Translations under genes and position numbers: made by a program
Part shown: positions 1-13,900 of the stretch, piece by piece
How positions within the stretch are numbered: the first letter of the stretch is position 1
Layout of the letters: the number at the start of each line of letters is the position of its first letter
From: Taeniopygia guttata
Taxonomy: Eukaryota > Chordata > Aves > Passeriformes > Estrildidae
Length of the DNA stretch: 64,000 bases
Assembly: GCF_048771995.1 (NCBI RefSeq)
Contig: NC_133026.1
Span: forward strand, 13,294,001 to 13,358,000
Direction: 5' to 3'
Notes under the pieces: model-generated
Told to the model about the DNA's origin: nothing
Seen by the model: the letters and a program-made list of their open reading frames with translations, nothing else
Database searches by the model: none

Positions 1-622
1 CTAAAACATTAGAAATAGTTTCACAACGAACCAGGTGATGATTAGCACACATGCAAAGTCATATTTCAACAGCCACTCCACCTTATGAAGATAAAGCAGG
101 AGTGGAGGAGTGGATTCAGACTCTGGATGTCTGTAAGACCCAGCCCACTGCTCCAGACCATCAGCACAGAAAGGCAGTGCCCCAGAGCTGCCTGGCCTTA
201 GAGGCTAACAGAGAGTTCATCCATGACTCCCTGGACCCATGCCCTTCCTTCACTGCAATTAGGGTATCACTTGTCATACAGCATCTCTTCTCTTTAAAAC
301 ATAAGATACTTATTTTTTTTTCCTTGTATATGTAGCCTATTTTTCAGACCCCTGTGTTTTGTGTATCAAGCAGTCCAGATAAGCCCCTAATTCACCTAAG
401 TAATCATGCTGCTCTTTTCTGCAGTGTTGTCTCTCTGAGGCAGGAAATCCCCAGAAATAACTAGATGGCAGCTTCATTATTCTTCAAGTCCAACTTCATC
501 CTCTCCTTTCACCTGAAGCCTTCAAAAACCTCAGGAACAATATTGCTACTAATAAGCTCAACTTCCATACCCTGTACTACTGAATAGAGTTTCCATCTGA
601 GCATATTGGTTTGTCTCTTTGT

Positions 623-716
623 CAGAAGGTAAGTTCCCCAAAACAAGAGACAACTGTCTTGTCTATTCTTGTTATAATTAGCATGTCTTAAATATTACTC
701 AACTATAATTATTGAT
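623..716 (+). repeat. Possible ancient L2/MIR-like 3' tail
   Basis: The order of short blocks resembles the well-known L2/MIR 3' end: a 'gtaagttcccc' block, then 'gacaactgtcttgtctattcttg', then a degraded AT-rich end before a trinucleotide tract. The match is by eye and strongly diverged. Old L2 and MIR copies do survive in bird genomes, but this could be coincidence. Confidence 0.22.
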
Positions 717-720
717 AGAA

Positions 721-770
721 GTAGTAACAGTAGTAGCAGTAGAGGTAGTAGTAGCAGGATGAGGAGGAAG
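721..770. repeat. Imperfect AGT/AGC/AGG trinucleotide microsatellite
   Basis: About 50 bases are built from gta/gca/gga-type triplets (for example 'gtagtaacagtagtagcagt'), degenerating to 'gaggaggaag' at the right end. It lies outside any coding sequence. Confidence 0.75.
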
Positions 771-3700
771 CACAGAGCAAGTTTTCCAAATCAGAAATAC
801 AGCAAAAGATTCAACACTTGGAGACCAATACTACCTTTCGCATAATTAAAAAAAAATTTAAAATGTAAAAATGAAAATATAAAAAACTCTATTACAAAAC
901 AAGCAAACAAATAAAAAACCTTTAGTGACCAACCAGCAAAGAAAATATGCAAACTCTCATGTAACCACAGCTGTATGTACTTATAATTTTTGTATTAATT
1001 TTAGCCAATAATCCTGACTGAGGTTCTGGCATACATGCATTGTCTCTGTGTCCTCTAGCTCATCATCTACCTTCTTTCAAATAAATCAAAAAGAAAACAA
1101 GTGGATGAAAAGGAGTGATATACTCCAAGTGCAGCAAGTTGGGGTTTTTTAAGTCAGAGACATTCATGTAAAAGATAGAATGTGCATGGTTTTATTTCCC
1201 AAAAACAGTAACTCATAAAATTATGCCTAAAGCTCAGTCCCCACCAACAGCATAGAATCTGTGTTATTGATAGGTATCAGTCCAATCCATGAGGATAATA
1301 AACAAAACGTTTTACATGTAAAAAGTTCTAATCTCCTAATCCCAGTTTATTACCAGGTTTTTTGTTCCAAAGGATGGGAAAAGTCCCTTTGGCATAAGCA
1401 AAAAATCCCATCCCTGAAATCTTAAGCACATTTTTTAAGCACTATATCACTCTGTATGACTGAAAACCTCAAAAAAGGTTACCATTGCTGCTAGTCTTCC
1501 AACAAGTGCCCTCTAACCTCCTGTGCCCAAAGGCTCTACAGATGCAGAAAACATAAAATTAACCTACTATTAATCCATTGAAAATTGACCTCAACAAGCA
1601 AGTTTTTAGGAACAGAATTCAGAAACAGGACTTAACTTACTCATGACAGAAAGTTCTTTTTTAGTTCATTATAGCAGGTCACTCCCCAGATTCTTTTGTC
1701 TGTTTGTCAATAACAAGAACAGCAATATTTGACTGACCCTGAGAGATGACTGGCAATAGGGATGCCCTGTGGCAACAAAGGAGGATTCTAAATCTGAGTG
1801 TCAATTGATGGAGGGGATAGAATAATCTAAAAAACAGAGATGCACAAAGAGACCTGCATAGCATCAAAATTATTGAGAACTGGACATGAAGGGGACAACA
1901 ATAGAAAAGCAGGTGATTCTAGACTATTTTTGTTGTGACAGAGAAGAGGAACAATACATTGCTTTCACAGTGAAACATTTGTGCAATAAAATAATGAGTG
2001 TGCCTAGCAGGCAAAGCCTTTTTAATTTGCCTGGTCTGAATTATGAGAACATATTTTTGGCCTGGCCTATGCCACAAAATATGACTGGGATTAAGTGCAT
2101 TCAAAGTAGCTGACAAATGCTGAAGCAGAAGAGAACCTTCCCACAGAGACGAGAAAGTTGGGGTCAGCCCTGGATTAACTGACACATAAACTGTGTCTCG
2201 TGTTCCAGAGGCTTAATCACTCTACTTAAACCTATCAGCATGCAAAACTAGCAACAGAAAAAATTATAAACTCTTTGTCATAGCTGGCTTTGGCAACTAA
2301 GTGACAAAGAATGACTCAGTAATATTTCTTATTTCTTTCCCATGTGTGAAGCTTTTAGAGAGCACCCCCTCCCTTCTTATTCATTTACATCTAGATAAAA
2401 ATTTCTGTAGTCAGAATTGTTACAGTTGTAACAGTTTGGTAGTAAGGTAAATTAAGCTATTTTTTCAAATGTAGGAGACTAGAGACTTACACACCTATAG
2501 CTACAAAGGATCCACTCCTCCTGAAACCAACACTGGTTTATCAAGTTATCCAACAGAAGCAAATACTCAGGTGAAAAATAACTGATCTAACTCAAAATTA
2601 TAGTACTCATAGAAGTTTTTTGTTCTTTTCCTTTTAATTAAAAACTACACGAACTAAAACACCAAGAAATTTTAAATTCCTTTACATTTGATGAGAAGAG
2701 GGAAGTAGTTGTTAGGTACAGGATTTTTTTTAGATCTACATTTTCCTTCAGGTTTTCACATGCTCTTGCATAAACATTTCCTGGCTCAAGATTGTGTTTG
2801 CTCACACCAAAGTTCTTCCACAGACGCTTTTACTTCCTGCTGCAAAGAAGGGGGAGGGAAGGCAGTGTGCAGCGCAGCACCATTTATCCTTTTCAGACAA
2901 GGCTTGATTTAGAAAAGGACCAGTCACAACTTGCTGGGAACAAGAAGCCAAATAAATTATTTTACTGTTTGATTATCCACATCATTCAAAACCTGTGTCA
3001 GTGGCAATTGGCTTGCTTCCTGTCATGCTGGGACCTGGGTTGCACAACAAGTTTGTCTCGCAGAGAAATGAGAGGTTTCTGGAATTGAAGGCTCCTGGAA
3101 CTGTTAGTTTTCAAAAATTTTGTCTTGGACTGAGCACCTTAACTCCTCCCTGTTCTCTAGCACAGCAGCTAAAATGGAGCCATCCTGCTGGAGCCTGTAC
3201 AGCCAGCAGCTTCCCTAGGGATCCTCCACACCCTTCCCCTCACATTAATGAGCAGCTAAGTAACAAAGTAAATAGAAATAAATTAGCAACAAACTTATTC
3301 TGGTAGATGTCAAGGAAGAAATGCATTCCTAAGAGGAATTTAAACAGGGAAAAAGATATATGAGCTTAGCAGTTCATTGTATGAAAGAGTGCTTGTGTAA
3401 GATACCACATTAAAAAAAAATAAAAGTTCTTATACAAAAGTCAAAAGACTTGTTAAAAAAAATAGAAAGTGAGTCTCTCAGGCTTGTACCTCTAATGGAA
3501 CTGTAAGGAAGAATGAAAAATGTTAGCACTATCTCTAGCTCAGGAAGTCCCAAAACCATGATTCAGTAGAAGGTAGGAGAGTACACCAAGAAGGGATCAT
3601 TACATGCTTGACATTTTCTTATACGCTACCCCAGGCTGCTGTCAGAAACAGGATACCCAGCTAGACAGATGTTTAGTCTGATCCTGCATGACTGTTCCTC

Positions 3701-6700
3701 CTTTGTGATAGTAAGACATAAATGTGGATAGGAAGAATGTTACGTGCAACTCAGAGATCACATGAAGCTTGAAGCTGATGCAAGCACAGCAGCTGACAGT
3801 ACAGAGATTCAAACCAAGGCATGTCAGCTCTGGGCAAATTCTGATCACTATGGACTTTCTCCCTGGGAGAAGTTCTTACTGTCCAAGATCCTTCTCATAG
3901 ATTTTAGGATTAACCTAAGGGCACCTTTGGAGACAAACCATTTCCCCTATCCTCCTCTGGTCTTTCAATTACGTATTTCATTCTTTACCAAAAAAAAAAA
4001 AAAAATTTGATCTCTCTCTGTAAATTAATACCTGGCATCATGCTATTGCCAATGTGGACATTTTTGGCATTGCATTCTCTAGATCTTTGCAAGTAAACAA
4101 GTCTTTCTAATGCCACCAGTCTTTCTGACATGCAAGTCAAAACTTATTCACAAAGTACAGCGTTCATTATCCTGCCATCAAGAATTTGGGAACTAAAGCA
4201 GACATGCAGAGAAATTTTGCAGTATAGTGATAATGTCACAATGTCAGCCATAATTTCTAGGTTGTACATAGATGGTCCAAATCATCACAGTTCAAATAGA
4301 GCTGGAACAATTCCTAGTCAGGAAGAGTTTTACTTCCTCCTTTACTATAGACTACCATGAAATAAGGAACAACGGTCACAAGAAATTTTCTTTCAGCACA
4401 GCCATCAGACAGACTACCTGTTCTTGCTTTGGCTCTTTCAAGCAAGTTTGCTAAAGAAACTGTATCTGGAAAATGTCATACAATTGCAGCAAGTAGCCTA
4501 TAGAGCAGCTTATTTGCTGTGACAAATTGCACAGAGCATGCTGCACACCAATACTCCATATTCTCTTCTGGGTCACTGAATTGATTCTGGTTCAAATTCC
4601 TGACAAACCATTTCAAACATAAAGACATCCAAGGACTAACACTATTTTACCAGCTCAGTCTAGCCTTTTCTCTAGGAGCTAGGGTAGCCTGCAAGGATAC
4701 ACAGCATGGATACAATCCCACTCAGACATTTCTTGGGTGAATATCTAGCTACTATAATGTTATGTAAAAGGGAGCTGCCCCATTTTTCTTGCAGCAGCAG
4801 CTGCTGTCACTGCATTTTAGGAGGAGATAAAAGCTGTCCAAGGATATTGTGTGCTCTGGGAAGATTTACCAGATCAGCTGTCCCAGGTAATTCTGATCCC
4901 ATAACATTTGCTTCCTGGATCTTAGTCAAGCTGCCAGAGCAGAGCAACAAGCTCTGCCCCAGCAGAGCTGGTTTGGACCTTGGCTGCAACCAGCGTGGCA
5001 AGCACCATGGAACAGTAAAGCTTCCCATGGAATTTAGGTGTCACCTGGGCTAGATTGCAGTTAAGGAGGCACTCAGAGAAACAGTTTTGGACTTAAATAG
5101 CTTACTCTTCCAAATTTCAGCTTAAAAAGGGGTTTCTTCAGTGGTATGTTTCTCTCAGCAGTATCATATGCTCTACAAATTTATTGTTCAGCTGACTCAG
5201 AATATTACTTACTGGTTGTGTGCACTATAGCCTGATGCCTAAGATGATTCTTCAGGATAGGTAGATAATATCTTTAAATAGTTATAATGGAGACAATGGA
5301 GACAATCCCCTCATTTCACTTCAGCCATCTTTTAAAACCAGTACCTCTTTCATAATGGGAAGGTGATTTGGTGACAGTACCAGCTTAAGCAAGAGCTTCA
5401 ACAAGGTCAAACCTGACCTTTAACAATATACTCATAACAAAATACTTATGAATGAAAACTACTTAACAAAAATACTCATGAACAAAGTTTAAAACAGGTG
5501 GGGCAACTGACCAGAAAGCAATATTATCTCTCTGTTCTGATAAGAGATGAAGAAACAGACAGGTAGCTCAAATTAGAGAGCAAGATCCATGTATTTAAAT
5601 TGTAATAATCAATGTCACCTTGCACTAGAAGAAACAATACGCAAGCAGAAGGATTTCTTTAAAGATAATGCACTTTAATTAATTGGTATACATTTAGTTA
5701 ACAGCTATAAACTTTTTCTGCTCTGGAACTCTTGCAGACTGCAGACTTGCACTACATGCCAGGTACACCAGGTAAGATTCACTCTATATTAAGAAAAAAT
5801 AAGTTCTCAAAAGAGCAATAGAGTTGTTTAATTTACCTTACCCTACACTGTCTTTCCTGGAAACACTAGCTCTTATTACTAAGTAAAAATATATGTGTGT
5901 CTATGTAGAGAGAGATACAGAGATGGATATTCTGTTATTACAAAAAAGTTAAAGATTTTTATCAATCTTTACATATTATAAATATACATATAATTCCTAT
6001 CATAATTTCCAGTCATAATTTTTAACATATGGTAGACCACAATTAACCTGCTACCTCTCCAAATAATATTTCAGGGACTTTGGTTTAAGACCCTTCCAGA
6101 TCAATAGTCCCTCATGACTGAATCTGTGTTTCAACAGGGAAAACTTTACTGGGGTAGGCAGGGGGGAGGTAACTTCCACTAAACCTGTAGTGCTTACCAG
6201 TGATACTGAGCAGCAACATTTTGATGCTGTCTGACACCAGATGAGAAATCACTTTCGAATTAAATGGGAAAGTAGCATATATATGAGATATCAGCCAGCT
6301 TCTGAGTGCAGAAGTAATATAATTTTCTCATTTTGCAGGATAGGTCTGTCCTGCTTCTTTAAAAGAAGACACTTAAAAAAATATGACCTTGGAAAGATTT
6401 GCTATGTATGGCATACAGAAACTGTTATTCCCAAGACTCCACAGCTCCTAAGTGTTTCAAAAACAGGCACAGAAGAATGAAAAAAAACAGACAGGTGACA
6501 ATAATGGCATTAGCAAAATACCTTATTCCTCACTCAAGTATTTTATATTCAGGGCACAAATTACAACTCATAAATTTCATTAAATCTACCTAATTTATAC
6601 CAGAATCCATTGCCTCTTTGTATTTCAAGGGAATAGAAATACACGAGAGATTGTGGACAAAAGTGATATTTCTTGTAGGAATAAAATCCAAACAGAAAAA

Positions 6701-8168
6701 GAGAGAGACTTAGGCTTAATCTTCCTTATTATTTGATAAAAAAGCACTTTCTGAGTAAAGGTACAAGTTATTTATGGTTTTGATCACTCCAGTACACTGT
6801 TCCATACCTAAGAGTAGAAAATGTTTCAAATATTTAATAAATCAGGGCTAATTATACAGAATAATTGAATCCTTAATATAAAGCCTGAGAGACTTTATTC
6901 TTCTAACATTACTTGCTGCTGATGTGAATACCATGAGAAGAGATAAAGCCACAGACCTGTTAATACAAAGAAGACAGTTAAAAATTACTTTCAGTTTTGA
7001 GGAAAACACTAGGCTCTGAATGTAAGTTAATTATTAAAGCTTGATTCCCTTTTTTACCCCAGAAAAAGTTATTTTAATTACTGCTTTTATATGCCAAGTG
7101 TCTGCTTAACTTAAGAGAAGAAATGACTTTTTATTTGAAGCATTGCGTACTAGAAATAAGAGTTACTCAAGGGCAGTGTTTTATTGATAATGCTTTTTTC
7201 TTAATAATCATCATATGTCATAACATTTCACAGGATTCATGAGGTTCATATTTTTTCAAAGGCAGAAACAACTGGAAGTTCTGATCTAAAGCTAACAAAA
7301 AACCCCAAAGCACTGTCAAAATCTGGAGTTATTTTTGCATTTTAAACCTTAGATATAGCAAAAGTCAGGTCTTCATAAAAGTAGGAGAGGTTATTTGTAA
7401 CCATAAGAGCCACCATTTTTAAACTGTTATGAGTATTTGCATACATTTACATGCACTGAAAGCACAGCCATTCAGAACAAACAAGGTTCATTATGAAGAC
7501 AAACATGCTGAGTATGACTGACTGACAATCTACACAATGGCTGATTTAAACTTTACATTCACCAACCATTTTTCTGAGGAGGAGGAGGAGGAACAGCTAA
7601 GGATGCCTTACATCTCTTCAGCCGCTTTTTATTTTTGATAAACCCTGGGGCTGCCTCTGTTAAGGTGAGAGAATACACTAAGCCCATTCTGCCTGACGAA
7701 AACCTCTGCTATGGTCTCTGACTTCTAGCAGGCAAGCTTAAATGAATCTCTCTCAAGTAGTGGAATAGGTAGGAAAACTGGTTTATCAAAACACATACAC
7801 AGTTCCCTTAAACAGTTCAACTTTAAGGCATGTCTGCATGCATTCCTACTGCCTGTGACAATAGTAACACTTCCTTTCAGCCTAATAGGTCCTGAGCCCC
7901 ATCCTTTGTCTGCTGATTAACTGCTCTATTCATTGACCAGACCACTAATTGCATGCTCCTTATAGTTACCCTACATTACTGTAAGAATTAATGAGACACA
8001 ATTACAGCTCCCAGAAATCTCAGGCCTAGCCAACTGCAAAGCACTCCAACTGAATAAGAACTCCCCAAGAATAAAGAGAAAAATTCAGCCCATTGTTCAC
8101 AGGAAGCAGAATGTTTTTTGTTAAAAAATTGTATTTATTTGAAGCTGTTTCATAATTAGGCCCTGGAG

Positions 8169-8203
8169 AAAAAAAAAAAAAAAAAAGGAAAAAAAAAAAA
8201 AGA
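8169..8203. repeat. Poly-A/purine tract
   Basis: Two long A runs separated by 'gg' are followed by 'agagagaatagagaaag', giving an almost pure purine strand. I found no retroposed body in front of it. Confidence 0.7.
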
Positions 8204-10901
8204 GAGAATAGAGAAAGAACTTGGGAACTAGCATTCACTGAGAAATCACAGTGGATGCAGAGATGAGCACACAGTTCAGATATGAAGAAAAAAAAAACAT
8301 AAGGAAGGAATGCATAAAAAATTAGTGCTATGAACACTACAAACATCTATAACCAATCAGCTGTTTCAACAGAGCATGTCCCACTGTATGAGAATTACCA
8401 CTATTGCAACCTTATATTTGACAGCTTCAATCTTGAACAATTTAAAATAAGTATATGGAAGCTTCTGCAGTCATGCCTCTACTATGAGACAGAAGAAGAG
8501 GAATTTAATTTCCCACTCTCAGAATTTAATATGCATTAGAAGTCAGTGTCATTAGCCATGAAAGTCAAAATGAAGGACAGAAAATTAGTTTTTTTGAAAA
8601 TCACCCATATTGAAAACTGCACTCACATTTAATCTGTGTAATCAACAGCCACAGCTATTCAAAGTCTTAGTGACTACAATCACTACCTATTAGCCTGTAA
8701 GTAGTTCAAAAGCTATTATTCTCACTTGAACAATTTTCCAATACACAAGAGACAGCATTAAGTTAATGAAGTTAATATGCAAAGTCAATATTCTTTGTTA
8801 TGAAGTCATCTTATTCCATTGGTTCCTCTTCAACATATTTTCACTACATAAATTCAATTTAAATTGCATATATAGTTTGACAAAGCCACTGATACTTAAA
8901 ATAGGGCTTGAAATGCAGCACTATACTTTATAGCCCTCGTAACCATTTTCCAGGGTACAATTTATAGCAGCCACTGAGACCCCAAACTAAGCATGTCAGA
9001 CTGGCACTGCTACATTCCAGAATCAACATCTTTGGACAGAGACAACATTTTTTGTACGTCTCTACAGGGATTCTCAATAATTGCACCTAACTGCAGTAAT
9101 AGTTTAAATTCATGGGAAATAGATGTTCTTCTGATATTATCGCTCACTGATATCACAGCAGAACGCTTTCCTGCATGAAGCAGACAGTTACCACCATGTG
9201 GTGCTGAATCCCAAGCAGGAAACAAGGCACAAATATGGATCAGAGACCTTTGTGTTCAGTGTATAATAAGTCCAATATCCCTGTCATAGAACAGCAATCA
9301 TTAACTCAGGGATCTTTTGTTAAATGGCCCCTGTGGCTGGACTGGTAACAGCAGGGATCAAATTTGCAATCCTCAAGACTAGATTCATCTGTCAGGGAGA
9401 CTGCAGGCCTACAGATTCATGCATTTCCAAAGTGAGTCTCTAGGACTTCACACGAAAATACCAATTTCAATTAACCTTGGCTGATTAATCAACCTCAGTG
9501 CATGGCCACAGAGCTCACATTTGCAGCTCTAGCTCTGGCAGTATTATTTGAACTGGGCTTTCCTCATGTCTTGAAAAAACCTTTGAGGAAAAAAGAAACC
9601 TTTGTCTCAAATAAAACATCACCTAGCTTGTTCAAGCTGTTCCTGTTTCAAGCCCAAAAATAGAGCAAGTCTGAATTCCTGCAGAGTGTGATGTGAAATT
9701 ATTTCTTCTAGTGCAAATAATGTATTCTGGTATCTGGTCTGGCTTTCATTTCAGATGTTATGAAGTAACTTAACAAATACAAAATATCCACGCACTGGAG
9801 GTTAGCTGCAATTTCTAGTTAGGGTGTCTCTCTCTGTAAAGAAAAAGGAGTTCTTCCTGCAACAAACATTATGAGCCCACACTTCTGGGCACCAATTCTA
9901 AGGTAGAACTTCTAATTGAAAGATTATTAGAGGCATACAGGAAGAGCATTGTAAAAGACAAGGGAAGGTTTCAAGTCATAACCTGAGTTCACTCAAACCA
10001 TTTCTACCCTCCTGTTCCACTACCAATTTCTTTAGAGCTACTCGTTATTTATGGTAGTGCATATAGTACCAGCAAAGGACAATCCTGATCCATTAAGTGC
10101 TCCCACATACTAATTCATGCTGGAACTGATCCACCACACAAGGAAAATTCCACTTTTATACTTCTCATCCTTCAGTTTGCATGTTGCACATCATAAGCTC
10201 CACTACTAGGGAGCTTCCTTCCCTCCTTTTCATCCAGCCCTCTTTTTTTCTGAAAGTAGTTCAGTTAAGAAATGGTTTTGTCTATACTATCTCCTAAGTG
10301 TGGCCCCAAAGGTATCCTCAAGACTAGAGCCACCAACAGGACAGATGCCAAACATCTGAAAATTCGGGCATTGTCAGGAACTTGAAGCTGTAAGACAAGC
10401 CTGTAGGCAGAAGATGAACAGGAGACAGTGACGCTACTCTTAGCGTTGCTCTGGAGGTCATTCTTGGGAGCAAGGTAAGCACAAGCTGTGATGTATCACC
10501 TCTGTGTGCAGTGATAAACTGACACATGAGTCCCTACAGGATGAGGCCTACAGCTGATTTACACTAGAAAGGTTAATATAGAAATCACACTAACAAGACC
10601 CTTCTTCTCAAGCAACCCACACCTATCCCTCAAGAGAAGTAAAATGTACAGGTAAAAGAACTCCTTATGCAGCTTCTGCACTGGGGTTTTTGCTGGCATA
10701 GCTATGTCAGCAAAAAATTCATATCCCTCCCTGACAGGCCTCCTTGATAACACTTTCAAGTGCAAACCAGGTGTCAGTATTTCTGTTATGATAGAAAAAG
10801 AGTTCTACACTAGTCATGAGCTGAATATTTGGCGTTTCATGACCTGGAAAAGTCCTTGCTTCCAAGGAGGTCAAACCCCATGGTCATGTTTTCCACCAGC
10901 A

Positions 10902-10927
10902 TAATCTCTCATGACCATGAGAGATTA
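10902..10927. repeat. 26-bp inverted repeat (12-bp perfect arms, 2-bp centre)
   Basis: The arm taatctctcatg is followed by 'ac' and then by its exact reverse complement catgagagatta. It could form a hairpin or cruciform. It is not flanked by a gene. Confidence 0.85.
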
Positions 10928-13900
10928 ACACATATAGAGTAGAAGAACATATATCAGTAGCCAACCACTTATATTCTGCATTCCTATGTAAAAATTATCT
11001 ATTTACACTACATTAATGCCAGAAAAAATCCAGTGAATGGGAAGAACCAATAGCTCTATGTAAAAAAAATTGCTGTGATTTTTAGATTTAGTGTAAAAAT
11101 TGTTTGAAATCTACTAATCTCTGGACACTTCAGTTGGTTATATTTGGCACTCAGAAATATTTAGATAATTCTAAGAGATTCTATAGATTGAATTCCCAGA
11201 TGCATCCTAGATCATGGGAAAAGCCGACCAAGTACAAACATTTTTCGTTTTAATCAGTTTTGTTAGGTAGAAAGTTAACAATCATGGTTTGAAAGCAGCT
11301 GGATAGCTTTAAAGACAAGACAATTAAATGCATAAATCTACCACATGGCATTAGGCAACAACGCCAGAGCTGAAGAGATGATTGGAAGAAGACATGCTGC
11401 CACAGGCAGTGTTGCAGAGGGTCCCTCAAGGATCACCAGCCTGTTCATAACATAATTTACCATATTATCTCCATCTCCAGTTCAGTTACTCTCTGATCCT
11501 ATAAGATTGTTTATGGAATATGTTTAGGCCTTGCACTGATGGAGCAAAAAAAAGGAACAAAATGTCCTTTGAAAGCACCCCTAACTGGGGTGGAATACAC
11601 AGGCCATGGTCCACATGGAGTGCTCCTCAGTACAAACTAAGATGTTCTGTGATAAAAGTCAGCATGACTAAAACAGAGTGTTTGTAACTACTTACACATG
11701 CAACACTCACAGCCATTGATTAGCCAAACAGCATGAATCCATGGGCCACAAAAAACAATCACATTAATTTCTTTAGTTAATTAATGAATTAATGTTCCTT
11801 TATTGACTAGAAAGAAGGAAAATATTTCAGAAACAAAAAGCAATCTGCAATATCTAAGCACTTAAATCCCTACCCAAACTGCATCCTACTCTTAAAACTA
11901 AGATTAAATTTAGCACGGGAGGTAAGTGTTATGTTGATTTATGCCCTGGTTTACTACTGTTGGTTTCAGAAGAGCAAACAGCAGAACAAATAGTAGTTCC
12001 TGTGACAAAAGCATTAGACTGGCACAAGGTTTTGCATCCTTTAATTACCTGTGATACACACCCCTACCCTGTCCTTTTTGTCACTCAAATGAAGTAGAAT
12101 TTGGCTAACATGCAACTTGAATATTGGTCAGTCATACATTGGTCAAAAAGTAGATTGGACAAAATAGTCAAATCCCTGTCAATTTTGAGCCCTAATTATT
12201 TATTTTATAACATCTTTACAAGGTGCTCTGTAAATACCAGCAGCCCTAGGGTTCACACATGCCATTGGAAGAGGGAAGCCAGTCACTGGAATTTAAGTGC
12301 CTTTATTGTGTACAGAAAGTGGAAAGAGTGGAAAGAGTTGAAGAGGAACAGAGAGTCCAAAGAAATACAGGATAAGATTAGGAAGAAACATCTCCCAAAC
12401 CAGAAGCATAATTAAGCATCAAAAACTGCCAATCAACAGTAAATAGCCAATGAGAGAAATGTGTATGGAAGAATGCAGGCATGTGCAGGGAATTAAGAGG
12501 TTATATTGCCTTATACGTGGAGAGGTACAAGGTATTTAGGTTACTGAGTCCTATTTAAGAACATAAAATTCCACTCATTTCTACAGGAGATTAGGCACCT
12601 TCACATCTCTAGTTCAGGTTCAAGGACTGCTCCCACGGGAGGTGGGTCCGTGCCTCTCGTGGGTCTGTCTCACTGCATCAGGCAGCCAGGAGAACATTAT
12701 GAAGAGATGCACCAGTGACTCAGAACAAAACTCCCACTCTACCATAAATACATTTAATGTCCCACATGTAGGATCATTTAATCAGACTCAGTAAAAAGCA
12801 GTTGTTTGGGGGAAGTTACAGGTAGTTGCTTATGCACAGGTTCAGAAATTTCCTCTGTAAAGCTGCCAGCCTTTTTCCACACACAATTAACATGTTCCTG
12901 TGGAACCTGTAAGCCCAGGCTATAGATCAGTCCTACACAGATGAAAAGAAAAAAGTGGACATGCTTACACACCTGATGCAAGTCATGCAACCCAAACAGT
13001 ACCCATAACATACTGTTTAAAAATTTTATTCAATTAAAGTTAATTAATATCATCCATAGTAGAATTATCATAAAAACATTCTTCATATTACATTTCGACA
13101 GGTTTAGAAAGGAGAAATAGGCATTGAGCCACAAGGAGAAATACAGATTATTACAGTATTACATAAACTCTGCGTAGACAGGAGAAACACCTTCTTTGAA
13201 AGCAGTGGGGTTTTTTACATAGCTAGATAAAATGTATTCCATGAATATTACTTACGAAAACTGAACACATGGGAACAACTCCAGTAACTACAGTCTTGGA
13301 GGGCTTTCTGTTACAAACAGAAGAATATGTTTGGATAGCATTTATAACACATACTCCCTGGCAAAAATTTACCCTTCCACTCAAAAACCTTGTATAAAGG
13401 TACTTCAATGTTACCACACAAAAAAATCAGAATAACTTCTGAGAGAGCAACAAAGGAAATTTGCATCTGACACTAATATCTTCATAGGATAAAGTATATT
13501 TTAATGAAGACATTGTCAGCAATACATTTGTTTATGCTTCTTTTTTCCCTTCACACTTGGATTTTATTTCATTTATGTCATGATCTACCTTGCAAGTTTA
13601 AGAAATGAATCATTTATTCATGACCTCTACTTTCTTTCAGAACCTCTCAGTTACACAGAAGACCAGGTTAAAGAAAAATCGAGTGGTTTATCTGATAACA
13701 GTTAGTGTCAAAACAAACAGTGTATGCTGAATTTCCTTTAGTTGAAGTCATAATGAAAAAAACTCAACCCAAAAACCAGATCTTGCTTTACCTTTTTCCA
13801 GAATAAACCCTCATAATTAAAGTTTCTACTTTTCCAAGTAGCTGACTATGTATTCCTGCACAGCGGGAGGTTTTCTTCACAGACATATTGACTTGGACAA